Shown: positions 28,151 through 37,007 of the stretch, piece by piece
Layout of the letters: each line of letters starts with the position of its first letter
Position numbering within the stretch: the stretch's first letter is position 1
NCBI GenBank assembly: GCA_028869185.1
Contig: JAGWTA010000003.1
Coordinates: 1-64,000 of the forward strand
Direction of reading: 5' to 3'
Length of the DNA: 64,000 nucleotides
From: Hyphomicrobiales bacterium
GTDB taxonomy: Bacteria; Pseudomonadota; Alphaproteobacteria; Rhizobiales; Beijerinckiaceae
Translations under genes and position numbers: made by a program
The notes under the pieces: generated by a model
The model's input: the letters and a program-made list of their open reading frames with translations, nothing else
What the model was told of the DNA's origin: nothing
Databases searched by the model: none

Positions 28151-29022
28151 GCGGCGCGCTGACCGAAATGGCCGAGCGTGCGCGGATCGATGTCCTTTAC
28201 CGGCATGACGACAAAAACATCCGTCGTGCCGAACTGGCGATCGATCACCGCGCCGTCGCCAAATCGGGCGCCGCAACGCAGATAGCCTTTGACGAGCGGG
28301 GGCAGATCGGCAAGCGCGCGGCGCGCGTCGACCGGTTCGGGCGCGGGCGACTGCATCGCGACATGCCGGTTTTCCAGCGCGCGCACGCGCCATTCGTCTG
28401 AGGCGCCCGCATTGCGGCTGAGAAAATCGAGTGCGCGCGCATGCCGGGCGGGATCGACGCCCGGAAAGCTTGCGCAACCGAACAGCGCATCGACCCTGTA
28501 ATGTTCGATATAGGCGCCGATGCCGCGCCAAAGCAGTTCGAGCACGCGTTTCGAACGCCATGGTTTCAGAACGCAGGAGCGGCCGAGTTCGACAAAACGC
28601 GCGCCCGCGTGGCGAGCGAGCAAGGGCGCGATGTCATATTCCTGAGCGCTGTAAAAGCCGCCATTGCATTCGGCGACTTCGCGCCGAAGAAGACGATAGA
28701 CGCCAACCACTTTCTTTTTCTTGCGGCCGAAGCGATCGCGCGCGTCATGATCGATCACCAACAGATGATCGCAAAATTTGTCGAAGCGGCAGACGTCGCG
28801 GCGGATAAGCGCGGCGGTTCGGTCGGGCGTTGCGCCGCCCTCTTCGAAAAACACCTTGTAGCGCACACGCTGCGCCTTGCGGATTTCCTTCTTGGTTTCC
28901 GCGATGCGCAATTCGAGCGAACCGGCGAAAGCGATCGAACCGCTCAACGTCTTGCGCGTCTTTCGTTTGGGAAAGCGCAACAGCAGCGCCAGCGGCGCAT
29001 TGGCCAGATGGTCCTTGTTCAT
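28147..29022 (-). CDS. olsB: L-ornithine N(alpha)-acyltransferase (OlsB-like GNAT)
   Basis: A protein of about 291 residues of the Acetyltransf_5/OlsB family. It has AFAGSLELRIAETKKEIRKA and QRVRYKVFFEEGGATPD, the acyl-ACP-binding entry, then DRFDKFCDHLLVID-like DVCRFDKFCDHLLVIDH, and ELGRSCVLKPWRSKRVLELL. It makes 3-hydroxyacyl-ornithine, the first step of ornithine lipid synthesis, a membrane lipid often raised under phosphate limitation. OlsA is not in the window. ATG 29022 was preferred to GTG 29037; both are possible. It could alternatively be a hemolysin-annotated paralogue. Confidence 0.85.
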   Translation of the reverse strand: MNKDHLANAPLALLLRFPKRKTRKTLSGSIAFAGSLELRIAETKKEIRKAQRVRYKVFFEEGGATPDRTAALIRRDVCRFDKFCDHLLVIDHDARDRFGRKKKKVVGVYRLLRREVAECNGGFYSAQEYDIAPLLARHAGARFVELGRSCVLKPWRSKRVLELLWRGIGAYIEHYRVDALFGCASFPGVDPARHARALDFLSRNAGASDEWRVRALENRHVAMQSPAPEPVDARRALADLPPLVKGYLRCGARFGDGAVIDRQFGTTDVFVVMPVKDIDPRTLGHFGQRAA

Positions 29023-29086
29023 GCGAATCAGCCCCACGCCTTTTCAGACTAGCGCATGCCAAATGTTTCCGACGCTGGCGTGACAG

Positions 29087-30838
29087 TCAGGAAATATTCT
29101 TTTTGGGCGGCAGCGGCTGCGCGCACAGTTTGTGCAGGGCCTCGACCAGCGCATGCGCCTCGAAGGGCTTGACGAAAAAGGCGCTGAAGCCGGCGGCCTG
29201 CGCGGCGGCGCGATCCTCGGCGGCGGCGTTTGCGGTCAGCGCGACGAGCGGCGTCGGGCGCGCGCCATGAGCGGCCTGCATCGCGCGGATGCGCTTGGCT
29301 GCGGCGAGCCCATCCAGTTGCGGCATGCGTATGTCGAGCAGCGCGGCGTCGAACGGCGTGCGCCGTCCATGCGCGGCGTCTTCGATTTCGGCGAGCGCGG
29401 CTAGCCCGTCGCGCACACGTTCGACGTTGGCGCCCGCGCGCTCCATTGTCTTCTGCGCGATCAGCGCATTGATGTCGTTGTCTTCGGCCAGAAGGATGCG
29501 CCGCCCGGCGAGCATTGACGAAGCCGGCGCTGCGGGCGTTGCAGTCCCGGCGTCCTGCGCGGCGCCGAGGCGGTCCTGCAATTGCGCGATGAGGGAGGCG
29601 TGGCGCACAGGCTTGACCAGCCAGCCGTCGAAAGCGCCGATGACATTCTGGCCAACGATGCGGCGCTCGAAGGGCGAGACGAGCACCAGCGTGCGGCCGG
29701 CGTGCGCCTTGCGCGCGGCGTCTGCGATGCGGCGCGTCGCTTCCTCGCCCAAGGCGCAATCGACGATGACGACATCGGGCGCGTTTGCGGCCAGCGCTGC
29801 AAGCGCCTCGCGTTCGCCGCCCGCGCGTTCGACGTTTGCGCCGACAGCCGCAAGCTGCTGGCCGAGGAAGGGCGCCTCAAAGGGCGTGTTGGCGACGATG
29901 AGCGCGCGCTTGCCCGGCAAAACGCGCGGCGTCGGCGCGGTTTCTTCCTGCGCAGCCGGCAACGGCAAGGTCACGCGAAACTGCGAGCCGGTGGGGCCCG
30001 AACGCTCCAGCGAAATGGCGCCGCCCATGCGCTCGGCGATGGCGCGCGAAATGGCGAGGCCAAGGCCAGCGCCGCCGTGAGCGGCGGCATGCGAGGCGTC
30101 CGCCCGTTCGAATTCTTCGAAAATCGCCGCGCGCCGGTCGAGCGGCACGCCGGGGCCCGTATCCTCGATGTCGAAATGCACGAGATCGCCGCGCCCGCGC
30201 GAGACGCGCACACCGACGCCGCCGCGCTCGGTGAATTTGACGGCGTTGCCGATGAGATTGATGAGAATCTGGCGCAGCCGCCCGTCGTCGCCGACAAGAC
30301 GGGCGGGCAAAGCGCCAGCGATGCTGGCGGCGACTTCGACGCCCTTTCCCTGCGCGCGCGGAGCGAGCAATTCGACGACGCCTTCAACCAGCGGCGCCAG
30401 CGCAAAGGGCCGATTTTCCAGTTCGAGATGGCCGGCTTCGATGCGCGAAAAATCGAGGATTTCGTCGATCAGCGTCGTCAGCGCGAGCCCGGAGGTGCGG
30501 ATCGCCTGCGCATAGGAACGCTGTTCGCCATCGAGGCCGCCGCCGCCGAGCAGCAGGTCGGCCATGCCGATGACGCCATTGAGCGGCGTGCGGATTTCGT
30601 GACTGACGGTCGCCAGAAAGCGCGACTTCGCCTCGCTGGCTGCTTCCGCGCGCTCGCGCGCGGCGGCGGCCGCTTTCAGCTCCCACACTTCGTCGCGCCA
30701 TTTTTCGCTTTCGCGCTCCATGGCGCGCGCGGCGCGGCGCTCGACGACGATCTGCATGACCAGCCCGCCAGCCATTGCGCTGACCAGGCAGGCGGCGAGC
30801 AGGATTGCGGAATCGGCGAAGGAAATCGGATCGGTCAT
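29087..30838 (-). CDS. Hybrid sensor histidine kinase with one intact and one degenerate receiver domain
   Basis: A 583-residue protein. One N-terminal membrane segment (about 10-30) is followed by a short coiled coil. The HisKA H-box is [18 protein letters not shown], the N-box [16 protein letters not shown], the G-boxes [11 protein letters not shown] and [13 protein letters not shown]. The first receiver-like domain ([14 protein letters not shown] onward) lacks the acidic pair though it keeps VIVDCALGE. The second is intact ([43 protein letters not shown]). There is no periplasmic sensor domain, so it may sense a membrane or cytoplasmic cue. It ends about 50 bp before the olsB start region and begins about 60 bp after thiE; its stimulus is unknown. 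Confidence 0.92.
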   Translation of the reverse strand: MTDPISFADSAILLAACLVSAMAGGLVMQIVVERRAARAMERESEKWRDEVWELKAAAAARERAEAASEAKSRFLATVSHEIRTPLNGVIGMADLLLGGGGLDGEQRSYAQAIRTSGLALTTLIDEILDFSRIEAGHLELENRPFALAPLVEGVVELLAPRAQGKGVEVAASIAGALPARLVGDDGRLRQILINLIGNAVKFTERGGVGVRVSRGRGDLVHFDIEDTGPGVPLDRRAAIFEEFERADASHAAAHGGAGLGLAISRAIAERMGGAISLERSGPTGSQFRVTLPLPAAQEETAPTPRVLPGKRALIVANTPFEAPFLGQQLAAVGANVERAGGEREALAALAANAPDVVIVDCALGEEATRRIADAARKAHAGRTLVLVSPFERRIVGQNVIGAFDGWLVKPVRHASLIAQLQDRLGAAQDAGTATPAAPASSMLAGRRILLAEDNDINALIAQKTMERAGANVERVRDGLAALAEIEDAAHGRRTPFDAALLDIRMPQLDGLAAAKRIRAMQAAHGARPTPLVALTANAAAEDRAAAQAAGFSAFFVKPFEAHALVEALHKLCAQPLPPKKNIS

Positions 30839-30901
30839 GCCGCTTTGTCGAAGGCCGGAACGGCGGAGCGGCTATTGTGCGGGGCGATGGTTGAGAAAGG
30901 C

Positions 30902-31516
30902 TTAGCTCTCGGCCGGGGTGTCGAGGGCGGCCAGCCAGGCCCTTGTCTGCGCTTGCGGATCGGCGGCGCGGACAATGTCGGTGACCACGGCGGCGCTGTC
31001 GGCGCCAGCGGCCAGCGCCAGTCTGGCGCGCTCGATCGTGAGCCCGCCGATGGCGACAAGCGGCCGCTCGCCGATCAGGGACTTCCATTCCCCGATCCGT
31101 TCGAGGCCCTGCGGGGCGAAGGGCATCTGCTTCAGCAACGTCGGATAAATCGGGCCCAAAGCGATGTAGTCGGGATCGAGCGCAAGGGCGCGCTGCAGTT
31201 CGGCATGGTCGTGGGTGGAAACGCCGAGCCTGATCCCGGCGGCGTAGAGCGCGTGAATGTCGGCCGTGTCGAGATCGCCCTGGCCCAGATGCACGAAGTC
31301 GCACCGCTCCTCGATCGCGAGCGCCCAATAATCGTTGACGACGAGCTGGGCGCCGGCGGCTGCGCAAATGTCGCGCGCCGCGACAATCTCGCGCCGCGCC
31401 TCGTCCGGCGACAGATCCTTGGCGCGCAATTGCACCAGCCTTGCGCCGGCGCCGACGATGCGCCCGACCCAATCGGCGTTTTCGACAATCGGATAGAAGC
31501 GGTCCAGCGCAATCAT
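30902..31516 (-). CDS. thiE: Thiamine-phosphate synthase
   Basis: A 204-residue TIM-barrel enzyme joining HMP-PP and thiazole phosphate to thiamine phosphate. It has [59 protein letters not shown] and [11 protein letters not shown], all family hallmarks. It overlaps thiG by 4 bp and is the last gene of the riboswitch-led thiOSGE operon. Confidence 0.95.
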   Translation of the reverse strand: MIALDRFYPIVENADWVGRIVGAGARLVQLRAKDLSPDEARREIVAARDICAAAGAQLVVNDYWALAIEERCDFVHLGQGDLDTADIHALYAAGIRLGVSTHDHAELQRALALDPDYIALGPIYPTLLKQMPFAPQGLERIGEWKSLIGERPLVAIGGLTIERARLALAAGADSAAVVTDIVRAADPQAQTRAWLAALDTPAES

Positions 31517-32307
31517 GTAAAGGCTCTCCCCAGAACCGGCGTGGACGGCGCGGCCATGTCGCGCGGACTCATGGGATCGGCGAGAAAGGCCTCGCGCCCG
31601 GCCTGCGTGGCCAGTTTGAATGCATGCGCCATGGCGACGGCGTCGCCGGCCTTGGCGATCGCCGTGTTGAGCAGGATTGCGTCATAGCCCATTTCCATTG
31701 CGGCGGCGGCCTGAGAGGGCGCGCCCAGCCCTGCGTCCACCACCAGCGGCACGCCGGGAAAATGCGCGCGCATGGACTTCAATCCATAGGGATTGTTGAG
31801 GCCGCGCCCCGAGCCGATCGGCGCGCCCCACGGCATCAGCACTTCGCAACCGGCCTCGATCAGCTTCTGCCCGACGATCAGATCTTCGGTCGTGTAGGGA
31901 AAAACGCGGAAACCTTCGCCGGCAAGAATGCGCGCGGCTTCGACAAGGCCGAACACGTCCGGCTGCAACGTGTCGTCGTCGCCGATGACTTCGAGCTTCA
32001 CCCAGTCGGTCTCAAAAATCTCGCGCGCCATATGCGCCGTGGTCACCGCCTCCTGCACCGAGCGACATCCGGCCGTGTTGGGCAGCACGCGCACGTTGAG
32101 GCTTTTGACGAGATCCCAGAAACTCTGGCCCGCGCGCGTTCCGCCCGCTTCGCGCCGCAGCGAAACGGTCACGATCTCGCAGCCGCTGGCGCGCACTGCA
32201 TCGGCCAGAATGGCGGGCGAATTGTACATCGATGTGCCGACCATGAGGCGCGAGGCCAGATCGACGCCATAGACGCGCAGCGCATCGTCGGGCTTTGCGA
32301 CGCTCAT
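31513..32307 (-). CDS. thiG: Thiazole synthase
   Basis: A 264-residue barrel enzyme condensing deoxyxylulose phosphate, ThiS thiocarboxylate and dehydroglycine into the thiazole. Diagnostic segments are [65 protein letters not shown] and [20 protein letters not shown]. It is immediately downstream of thiS with no gap. The use of glycine oxidase ThiO for the imine supports an aerobic pathway. Confidence 0.97.
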   Translation of the reverse strand: MSVAKPDDALRVYGVDLASRLMVGTSMYNSPAILADAVRASGCEIVTVSLRREAGGTRAGQSFWDLVKSLNVRVLPNTAGCRSVQEAVTTAHMAREIFETDWVKLEVIGDDDTLQPDVFGLVEAARILAGEGFRVFPYTTEDLIVGQKLIEAGCEVLMPWGAPIGSGRGLNNPYGLKSMRAHFPGVPLVVDAGLGAPSQAAAAMEMGYDAILLNTAIAKAGDAVAMAHAFKLATQAGREAFLADPMSPRDMAAPSTPVLGRAFT

Positions 32308-32505
32308 TCAGCCTCCCTGGCGCGGGGTGAGAATTTCGATCTCGTCGCCCTCGCGCAATTGCGTCTGCGCGCGATCCTTGCGGCGCACGAATGCGCCGTT
32401 GCGCGCGGTGGCGACGGCGCCTTCCTCGTGCGACAATTCCAGCAGCAGGGCTGCAAGCGTCGTCGCGTCGACGTTCATTTCACTCCCGTTGACCCGCAGT
32501 CTCAC
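32308..32505 (-). CDS. thiS: Thiamine biosynthesis sulfur carrier protein
   Basis: A 65-residue ubiquitin-like protein ending in the required Gly-Gly (ILTPRQGG), whose C-terminus is adenylated and thiocarboxylated to deliver sulfur to ThiG. The middle RNGAFVRRKDRAQTQL and GDEIEIL match ThiS. No thiF is in the operon, so activation must come from an enzyme encoded elsewhere. It overlaps thiO by 4 bp. Confidence 0.93.
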   Translation of the reverse strand: MRLRVNGSEMNVDATTLAALLLELSHEEGAVATARNGAFVRRKDRAQTQLREGDEIEILTPRQGG

Positions 32506-33494
32506 GCCAGCAACTCCGTTTGCCGCACATCATCCAAGATAATGTCGGCGGCGCGTTTGGCCAACGCGGGGCCGAGCAAAAATCCGTGCCGGTAGGCGCC
32601 GTTGATGAACAGGCGGCGCTCGCGCGGGCGCAGGGCGAGGCGCGGCAGATTGTCGGGAAAGGAAGGCCGCACATCGGCGCCGGTCTCGACGATTTCCGCC
32701 TCGCCGAAAGCCGGATGCAGCGTATAGGCGGCGCCGAGCAGCTCCATCATGCCGCGTGCGGTGACGCGGCCCGGCTCTTCGTTCTCGATCATGGTCGCGC
32801 CCACCATGAAATGGTGCGGCCCATGCGGCACGATGTAAACGGGATGGCGGGGATGCAGCATGCGCACCGGGCGCGAGAGTTTCACATCGCGCGTGCGCAA
32901 GATCAGCATCTCGCCCTTGACGCCGCGCAGATCGGGCAAATCGCGCCGCGCGGCGAAACCGCGACAATCGACAGTCCAGTCGAAACCGGCGTCGTCGTCA
33001 GGCGATTCGACGAGCCCGTAGCGCACGCGCGCGTCGGGGAATTCGGCGATCGCAAGCGCGAGCGCCTTCATCGCCGCGCGCGGTTCGACATAGGCCTCGT
33101 GCGGAAAAAACAGACCATAGGCGAAGCGCCGCGCAAGGTCGGGCTCGAGCGCGCCGATACGCGGCCCGTCGCAAATTTCAAACGCGCTCGTGCGGCGCGA
33201 AAAGCGTTCGACCTCGGGCTTGTCGCGCGCGGGCGCAACGACGAGCGAGCCGGTCTGGACCGCGACGGGAAATTGCCTGGTCCAGAAGTCGAGCCCTTCG
33301 AGGCCAAGCTGCGTGACGATCGGCTCGGCGCTCTCGCGTTCGCACCACGGCGCAATCATGCCGCCGGCCAGAAAGGAGCAGCCAAGCCCCGGGCCCGCCT
33401 TGGCCTCGACCAGATCGACGCGCGCGCCGCGCCGCGCCAGCTCATAGGCCGCGGTCAGGCCGAAAATTCCCGCGCCGATCACGCGCACCCGCAT
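32502..33494 (-). CDS. thiO: FAD-dependent glycine oxidase ThiO
   Basis: A 330-residue FAD enzyme from ATG 33494, oxidising glycine to iminoglycine for thiazole synthesis. The FAD loop is VIGAGIFGLTAAYELARRGA; later come MIAPWCERE, VDCRGFAARRDLP, RGVKGEMLILRT and INGAYRHGFLLGPALA. The frame is open to 33554, but that ATG lies in the 3' strand of the TPP riboswitch. ATG 33494 has GGAG at good distance, so it is preferred. First gene of the thi operon. Confidence 0.93.
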   Translation of the reverse strand: MRVRVIGAGIFGLTAAYELARRGARVDLVEAKAGPGLGCSFLAGGMIAPWCERESAEPIVTQLGLEGLDFWTRQFPVAVQTGSLVVAPARDKPEVERFSRRTSAFEICDGPRIGALEPDLARRFAYGLFFPHEAYVEPRAAMKALALAIAEFPDARVRYGLVESPDDDAGFDWTVDCRGFAARRDLPDLRGVKGEMLILRTRDVKLSRPVRMLHPRHPVYIVPHGPHHFMVGATMIENEEPGRVTARGMMELLGAAYTLHPAFGEAEIVETGADVRPSFPDNLPRLALRPRERRLFINGAYRHGFLLGPALAKRAADIILDDVRQTELLA

Positions 33495-33549
33495 GGCGGG
33501 CTCCATCATTGGCTCGATGTTCCGACGGGGGCGGAACTTGCGTTCCGGC

Positions 33550-33640
33550 GCCATCCCTCCGCCAGTTGCGAGCTGGATCAGGTTCGAAGGGTCGCCGGAT
33601 GGGCCGGCCTCTCAGCCTTCTTCAAAGGCTCCCCTTGGCG
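33550..33640 (-). promoter_or_regulatory. TPP riboswitch (THI element) controlling thiOSGE
   Basis: On the minus strand the conserved TPP-aptamer blocks are read in order: GGGGAGCC, CTGAGAGG, then GACCCTTCGAACCTGATC, and the closing GGCGGAGGGATGG. These match the pyrimidine-sensing CUGAGA and the pyrophosphate-sensing ACCCUUNGAACCUGAUC elements. It lies between the promoter and the thiO start and should repress the operon when TPP is plentiful. Confidence 0.95.
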
Positions 33641-33645
33641 GGCTT

Positions 33646-33674
33646 GTTGTGAACGGGCGAAGCGTTGCGGTCAA
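33646..33674 (-). promoter_or_regulatory. Likely promoter of the thi operon
   Basis: Minus-strand TTGACC (33674-33669), a 17-base spacer and CACAAC (33651-33646), placing transcription start at the 5' edge of the riboswitch. The -35 is good and the -10 weak. Confidence 0.5.
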
Positions 33675-33790
33675 GGTGCGCGCGCAGGCCATTTTCGCAA
33701 GGCGCGCCTCTTGCTCCCGGCGCGCCCATCGGCCACCCTCGCGGCGGCGGAGCCGCTCTTTTTCCGTTTCCATCAGAAGGATTTCCACTC

Positions 33791-34549
33791 ATGAATCTCA
33801 AAGGCGTTTCGGTGCTCGTTACCGGCGGCGGATCGGGCCTTGGCGCAGCGACGGCGCGCGCGATGGCCGAAAGAGGCGCCAAAGTCTGCTGCCTCGATCT
33901 CAACGCCGAGAATGCGGCGCAGGTCGCCCGCGAACTCGGCGGCGTCGGCGCCGGCGCCAATGTGGCCAGCGAAGAAGACGTGACGCGCGCGCTCGACATC
34001 GCCACGAAAGCGCATGGCGCGCCGCGCGTCGTCGTCAATTGCGCGGGCGTCGGCACGCCGGGCTCGACGGTCGGCAAGAATGGTCCGCTGCCGCTCGACA
34101 ATTTCCGCAAGGTGATCGACGTCAACCTCATCGGCACGTTCAACGTCATCCGACTCGCCGCCGCGCGCATGCAGCAGGAGGCGCCGATCGGCGAGGAACG
34201 CGGCGTCATCATCAACACCGCCTCTGTCGCGGCATTCGACGGACAGATCGGACAGGCGGCCTATGCTGCTTCCAAGGGCGGCGTTGTCGCGATGACCTTG
34301 CCGATCGCGCGCGAGTTCGCGCGTTTCGGCATCCGCGTCTGCACGATCGCGCCGGGCATTTTCCTGACGCCGATGCTCGCGGGTCTGCCGGAGGAAGCGC
34401 AGAAAAGCCTTGGCGCGCAGGTGCCATTTCCCTCACGGCTCGGCCAGCCAGCCGAATATGGCGCTCTCGCGGTGCATATCGCGGAGAACGCCATGCTCAA
34501 CGGCGAGACGATCCGCCTCGACGGCGCGATCCGCATGGCGCCGCGATGA
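33791..34549 (+). CDS. SDR-family dehydrogenase (3-hydroxyacyl-CoA dehydrogenase type 2-like)
   Basis: A 252-residue classical short-chain dehydrogenase. The cofactor loop is [20 protein letters not shown] with CLDLN at the end of the second strand (favouring NAD). [10 protein letters not shown], the serine in [14 protein letters not shown], and the catalytic YAASKGG are all present. The ending [16 protein letters not shown] and overall pattern resemble HSD17B10-type 3-hydroxyacyl-CoA dehydrogenases. AAGGA precedes ATG 33791. The stop overlaps the cytochrome b561 start by ATGA. Confidence 0.92.
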   Translation: MNLKGVSVLVTGGGSGLGAATARAMAERGAKVCCLDLNAENAAQVARELGGVGAGANVASEEDVTRALDIATKAHGAPRVVVNCAGVGTPGSTVGKNGPLPLDNFRKVIDVNLIGTFNVIRLAAARMQQEAPIGEERGVIINTASVAAFDGQIGQAAYAASKGGVVAMTLPIAREFARFGIRVCTIAPGIFLTPMLAGLPEEAQKSLGAQVPFPSRLGQPAEYGALAVHIAENAMLNGETIRLDGAIRMAPR

Positions 34550-35085
34550 ACGAGGCCTACGCCTACGACAGGGGCGCGAAGGCGTTTCACTGGACGATGG
34601 CGGCGATCATCATCGTCGCCATCGGCATCGGCCTTTACGCGGCCGATCTGCCGCAGGGCGCGCCCGATCGGCGCTTTTTGCTCGCCATTCACAAATCGCT
34701 CGGCATGACGGCGCTGCTCTTGCTGCCCTTGCGGTTTGTCTGGCGGATGGCGAAGGGCGAGCCGTCCTGGCGCCATCCCCTGCCGCCGCTGGCGCATGCC
34801 GCCGCCAAAGCCGGGCACATGGCGCTTTATGCGCTGATGCTCGTCACGCCGGCGACGGGCTATGCGACATCGGCGGCCGGCGGCTATCCGCTGGACTGGT
34901 TCGGGCTTTTTTCCTTTCCGCGACTCATGGCGGAAAACAAGGCGCTGTCGAAAAGCCTTGGTTCGGTTCACGAATATCTGGGCTGGACGATCGCGATCGT
35001 GGTCGCCGGCCATGCGGGAGCTGCGCTCTGGCACCAGTTTTTCAAGAAAGATGAAACGCTTGGCCGCATGACCTCCTCAATGTGA
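34546..35085 (+). CDS. Cytochrome b561 family membrane protein
   Basis: A 179-residue four-helix diheme membrane protein. Conserved His occur in [54 protein letters not shown] and [20 protein letters not shown], the spacing expected for bacterial b561 (CybB-like). Such proteins oxidise ubiquinol or pass electrons to superoxide or periplasmic acceptors. It is translationally coupled to the SDR gene by ATGA overlap. Confidence 0.9.
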   Translation: MNEAYAYDRGAKAFHWTMAAIIIVAIGIGLYAADLPQGAPDRRFLLAIHKSLGMTALLLLPLRFVWRMAKGEPSWRHPLPPLAHAAAKAGHMALYALMLVTPATGYATSAAGGYPLDWFGLFSFPRLMAENKALSKSLGSVHEYLGWTIAIVVAGHAGAALWHQFFKKDETLGRMTSSM

Positions 35086-35097
35086 CATTCCTGCGTC

Positions 35098-35126
35098 TTG
35101 ACGCCACGCCATGTCGTTCATAGGTT
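35098..35126 (+). promoter_or_regulatory. Likely sigma-70 promoter of trxA
   Basis: TTGACG (35098-35103), a 17-base spacer and TAGGTT (35121-35126), 60 bp upstream of the trxA start. Confidence 0.5.
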
Positions 35127-35185
35127 TACCGGCCGAATGCGGACCTTATTCCGCAGCGCCCCTGAAGGCGCATGGAGAGACCCTC

Positions 35186-35506
35186 ATGTCCACCGCTAAA
35201 GTCACGGACGCCAGCTTCGAATCCGACGTTCTGAAATCGTCCGAACCTGTCGTTGTCGATTTCTGGGCCGAATGGTGCGGCCCCTGCAAAATGATCGGCC
35301 CCTCGCTCGAGGAAATCGCCACCGAAATGGCTGGCAAGGTCAAGATCGCCAAAGTGAATGTCGACGAAAACCCCGGCGTCGCCGGCAAGCTCGGCATCCG
35401 CTCCATCCCCACGCTCATGCTGTTCAAGGACGGCAAGCTGGCCGCACAGAAAGTCGGCGCAGCGCCCAAGGGCGAGCTCGTGAAGTGGATCAACGCCTCC
35501 GTCTGA
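35186..35506 (+). CDS. trxA: Thioredoxin
   Basis: A 106-residue thioredoxin with the WCGPC redox centre in [14 protein letters not shown] and the cis-proline loop [12 protein letters not shown]. It reduces cytosolic disulfides with thioredoxin reductase. The start at 35186 (GGAGAGA Shine-Dalgarno) gives the normal length; the upstream open frame from 35111 is not family-like. It has its own promoter and a strong terminator, so it is monocistronic. Confidence 0.97.
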   Translation: MSTAKVTDASFESDVLKSSEPVVVDFWAEWCGPCKMIGPSLEEIATEMAGKVKIAKVNVDENPGVAGKLGIRSIPTLMLFKDGKLAAQKVGAAPKGELVKWINASV

Positions 35507-35529
35507 CGGCGGCGTTCTCGCACGACTTG

Positions 35530-35554
35530 AGAGCCGCCTCGCGCGGCTCTTTTT
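35530..35554 (+). terminator. Rho-independent terminator of trxA
   Basis: AGAGCCGC (35530-35537) pairs with GCGGCTCT (35543-35550) over a 5-base loop, followed directly by a T-run to 35554. Confidence 0.85.
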
Positions 35555-35563
35555 CCGGCGCGC

Positions 35564-37006
35564 TTACGCCAGCAGCGCCGCAAGAGCCTTTCCGTCCGGA
35601 TCGGCCATCGCCGCCGCCATGGCCTGACGCAGCCGCGCAGCATCGCGCGGGCCTTTGCGCGCAGGCGCAACCAGCGAATCGAAAATCCTGTCGTAATTGG
35701 CGCGCCCGCGCGCGGCGGTTTCGCCATAGCCCTTGAGCAGGCGCGGCAATTGCGCCAGCGCGCCTGCAAAATCGGCGTCCTGCGGCAGAATGTCGCATAA
35801 GCCGTCGAGCCAGACATCGATGGCCTTCTGTTCGCGCGCAAAGCGCAGCGACCGGCGGCGGATGCGCGCAAATTGCGCCAGCGCGCGCATGGTCAAAAAC
35901 CCGGCGACGCCTGTCGTGCGCACATGGAGCCCGCGCCCCAAAAATCCCGGGGCGCCCTTGCGCTCGACGCGGCGCAGAAAAGCCTCGCCCGCCTTTTGCG
36001 GCAGGATATCGGCGAGTTCGTCGGCGCCCGGTTTGAGATATTCGGTGACCGTCAGAATCTGCTCCGGCTTCATCTGCGCTTCGGCGCGGATGCGCGCAAA
36101 ACGATCGGGCTGCGTCTTCAGCGCCGCGACGCGCGGAATATCCTCGTATGTCATCCACAGCGCGAGGCGGCGCGCTGCTTCCTCCAGCGCAAGATCGCGT
36201 TGCGGCGAGGCGACCGGCGCATGGCCGGCAAGGCGCGCCAGGCGCTCGACATAGCTGCGCGCATAAGCGTCGTCCTGATAATCCGCGCAACGCAGGGCCC
36301 CGCGCGCGGCGAGCATGCGCATGGCCGGCGGCAGCGCCTCGATGGCGCCGCGCAATGCAGGCGGGGCGGGGGGCGCATCCTCGACCGGCTTTTCGAGAGC
36401 GGGCGGCGCGGCGTTTCTTGTTTGCGCGGCGGCGGATTCAAATGCAGCGGCAAAACCGGCAAGGCTTGCGGCGTTTGCGCCAATCGCCTGCTCGCAAAGC
36501 GCGCGCGGCCAGGGGAAGGCGCCGGCGCCCGCCATGGCGCCGAACAGCGTTGCGCTGACCATCGTCGCGGCGCCGCGCGCCAGCGCATCGAGATCGAGCG
36601 CGACAAATTTCTGCGCCAAGGACGCGCCCGCTTCCAGGATGCGCGCGGAATCGAAACGACCATCGCCCATCTGCATCTTTTCCGCTGTCGTCAGCACGCG
36701 GCTGGTCGAGGTCACGAGCAAGGTGCGGCGCGGCGAAACGAAGCCGCGCTCCATCAGACGCGCGGCTTCCACCAATTCGCTGACGGCGACGACATCGACG
36801 CGGCCGGGCATTGGCACGAGCGCGAAGACAGCGGCGGGGTTTTCCGCCATCTCGATGTAATAGCTTGTCGAGCCCGTGCGCTGGGCGACGCCGGGCACCG
36901 ATGTCGCCTGCACCAAGAGGCCATGCGCGCGCGCAGCTTCCACAATCCAGTTCATCAGAACGCCGCCGCCCTCGCCGCCGAGCGCGCCAATCAAAATCGA
37001 ATGCAT
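35564..37006 (-). CDS. iorB: Indolepyruvate ferredoxin oxidoreductase, beta subunit (long form)
   Basis: A 480-residue protein. The N-terminal about 200 residues are the pyruvate-ferredoxin-oxidoreductase gamma-type domain: MHSILIGALGGEGGGVLMNW, SVPGVAQRTGSTSYYIE, VFALVPMPGRVDVVAVSELV. The rest is an extra helical domain of the long IorB forms common in proteobacteria (WMTYEDIPRVAALKTQPDRF, GLHVRTTGVAGFLTMRALA). With IorA it oxidises aryl-pyruvates to aryl-acetyl-CoA using ferredoxin. ATG 37006 starts 1 bp after the iorA stop, so the two are an operon. Confidence 0.92.
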   Translation of the reverse strand: MHSILIGALGGEGGGVLMNWIVEAARAHGLLVQATSVPGVAQRTGSTSYYIEMAENPAAVFALVPMPGRVDVVAVSELVEAARLMERGFVSPRRTLLVTSTSRVLTTAEKMQMGDGRFDSARILEAGASLAQKFVALDLDALARGAATMVSATLFGAMAGAGAFPWPRALCEQAIGANAASLAGFAAAFESAAAQTRNAAPPALEKPVEDAPPAPPALRGAIEALPPAMRMLAARGALRCADYQDDAYARSYVERLARLAGHAPVASPQRDLALEEAARRLALWMTYEDIPRVAALKTQPDRFARIRAEAQMKPEQILTVTEYLKPGADELADILPQKAGEAFLRRVERKGAPGFLGRGLHVRTTGVAGFLTMRALAQFARIRRRSLRFAREQKAIDVWLDGLCDILPQDADFAGALAQLPRLLKGYGETAARGRANYDRIFDSLVAPARKGPRDAARLRQAMAAAMADPDGKALAALLA

Positions 37007-37007
37007 G

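Noticed and set aside
33495-33554. Upstream ATG at 33554 as the thiO start
   Set aside because: That ATG is inside the 3' strand of the TPP riboswitch; ATG 33494 has a proper GGAG spacing.
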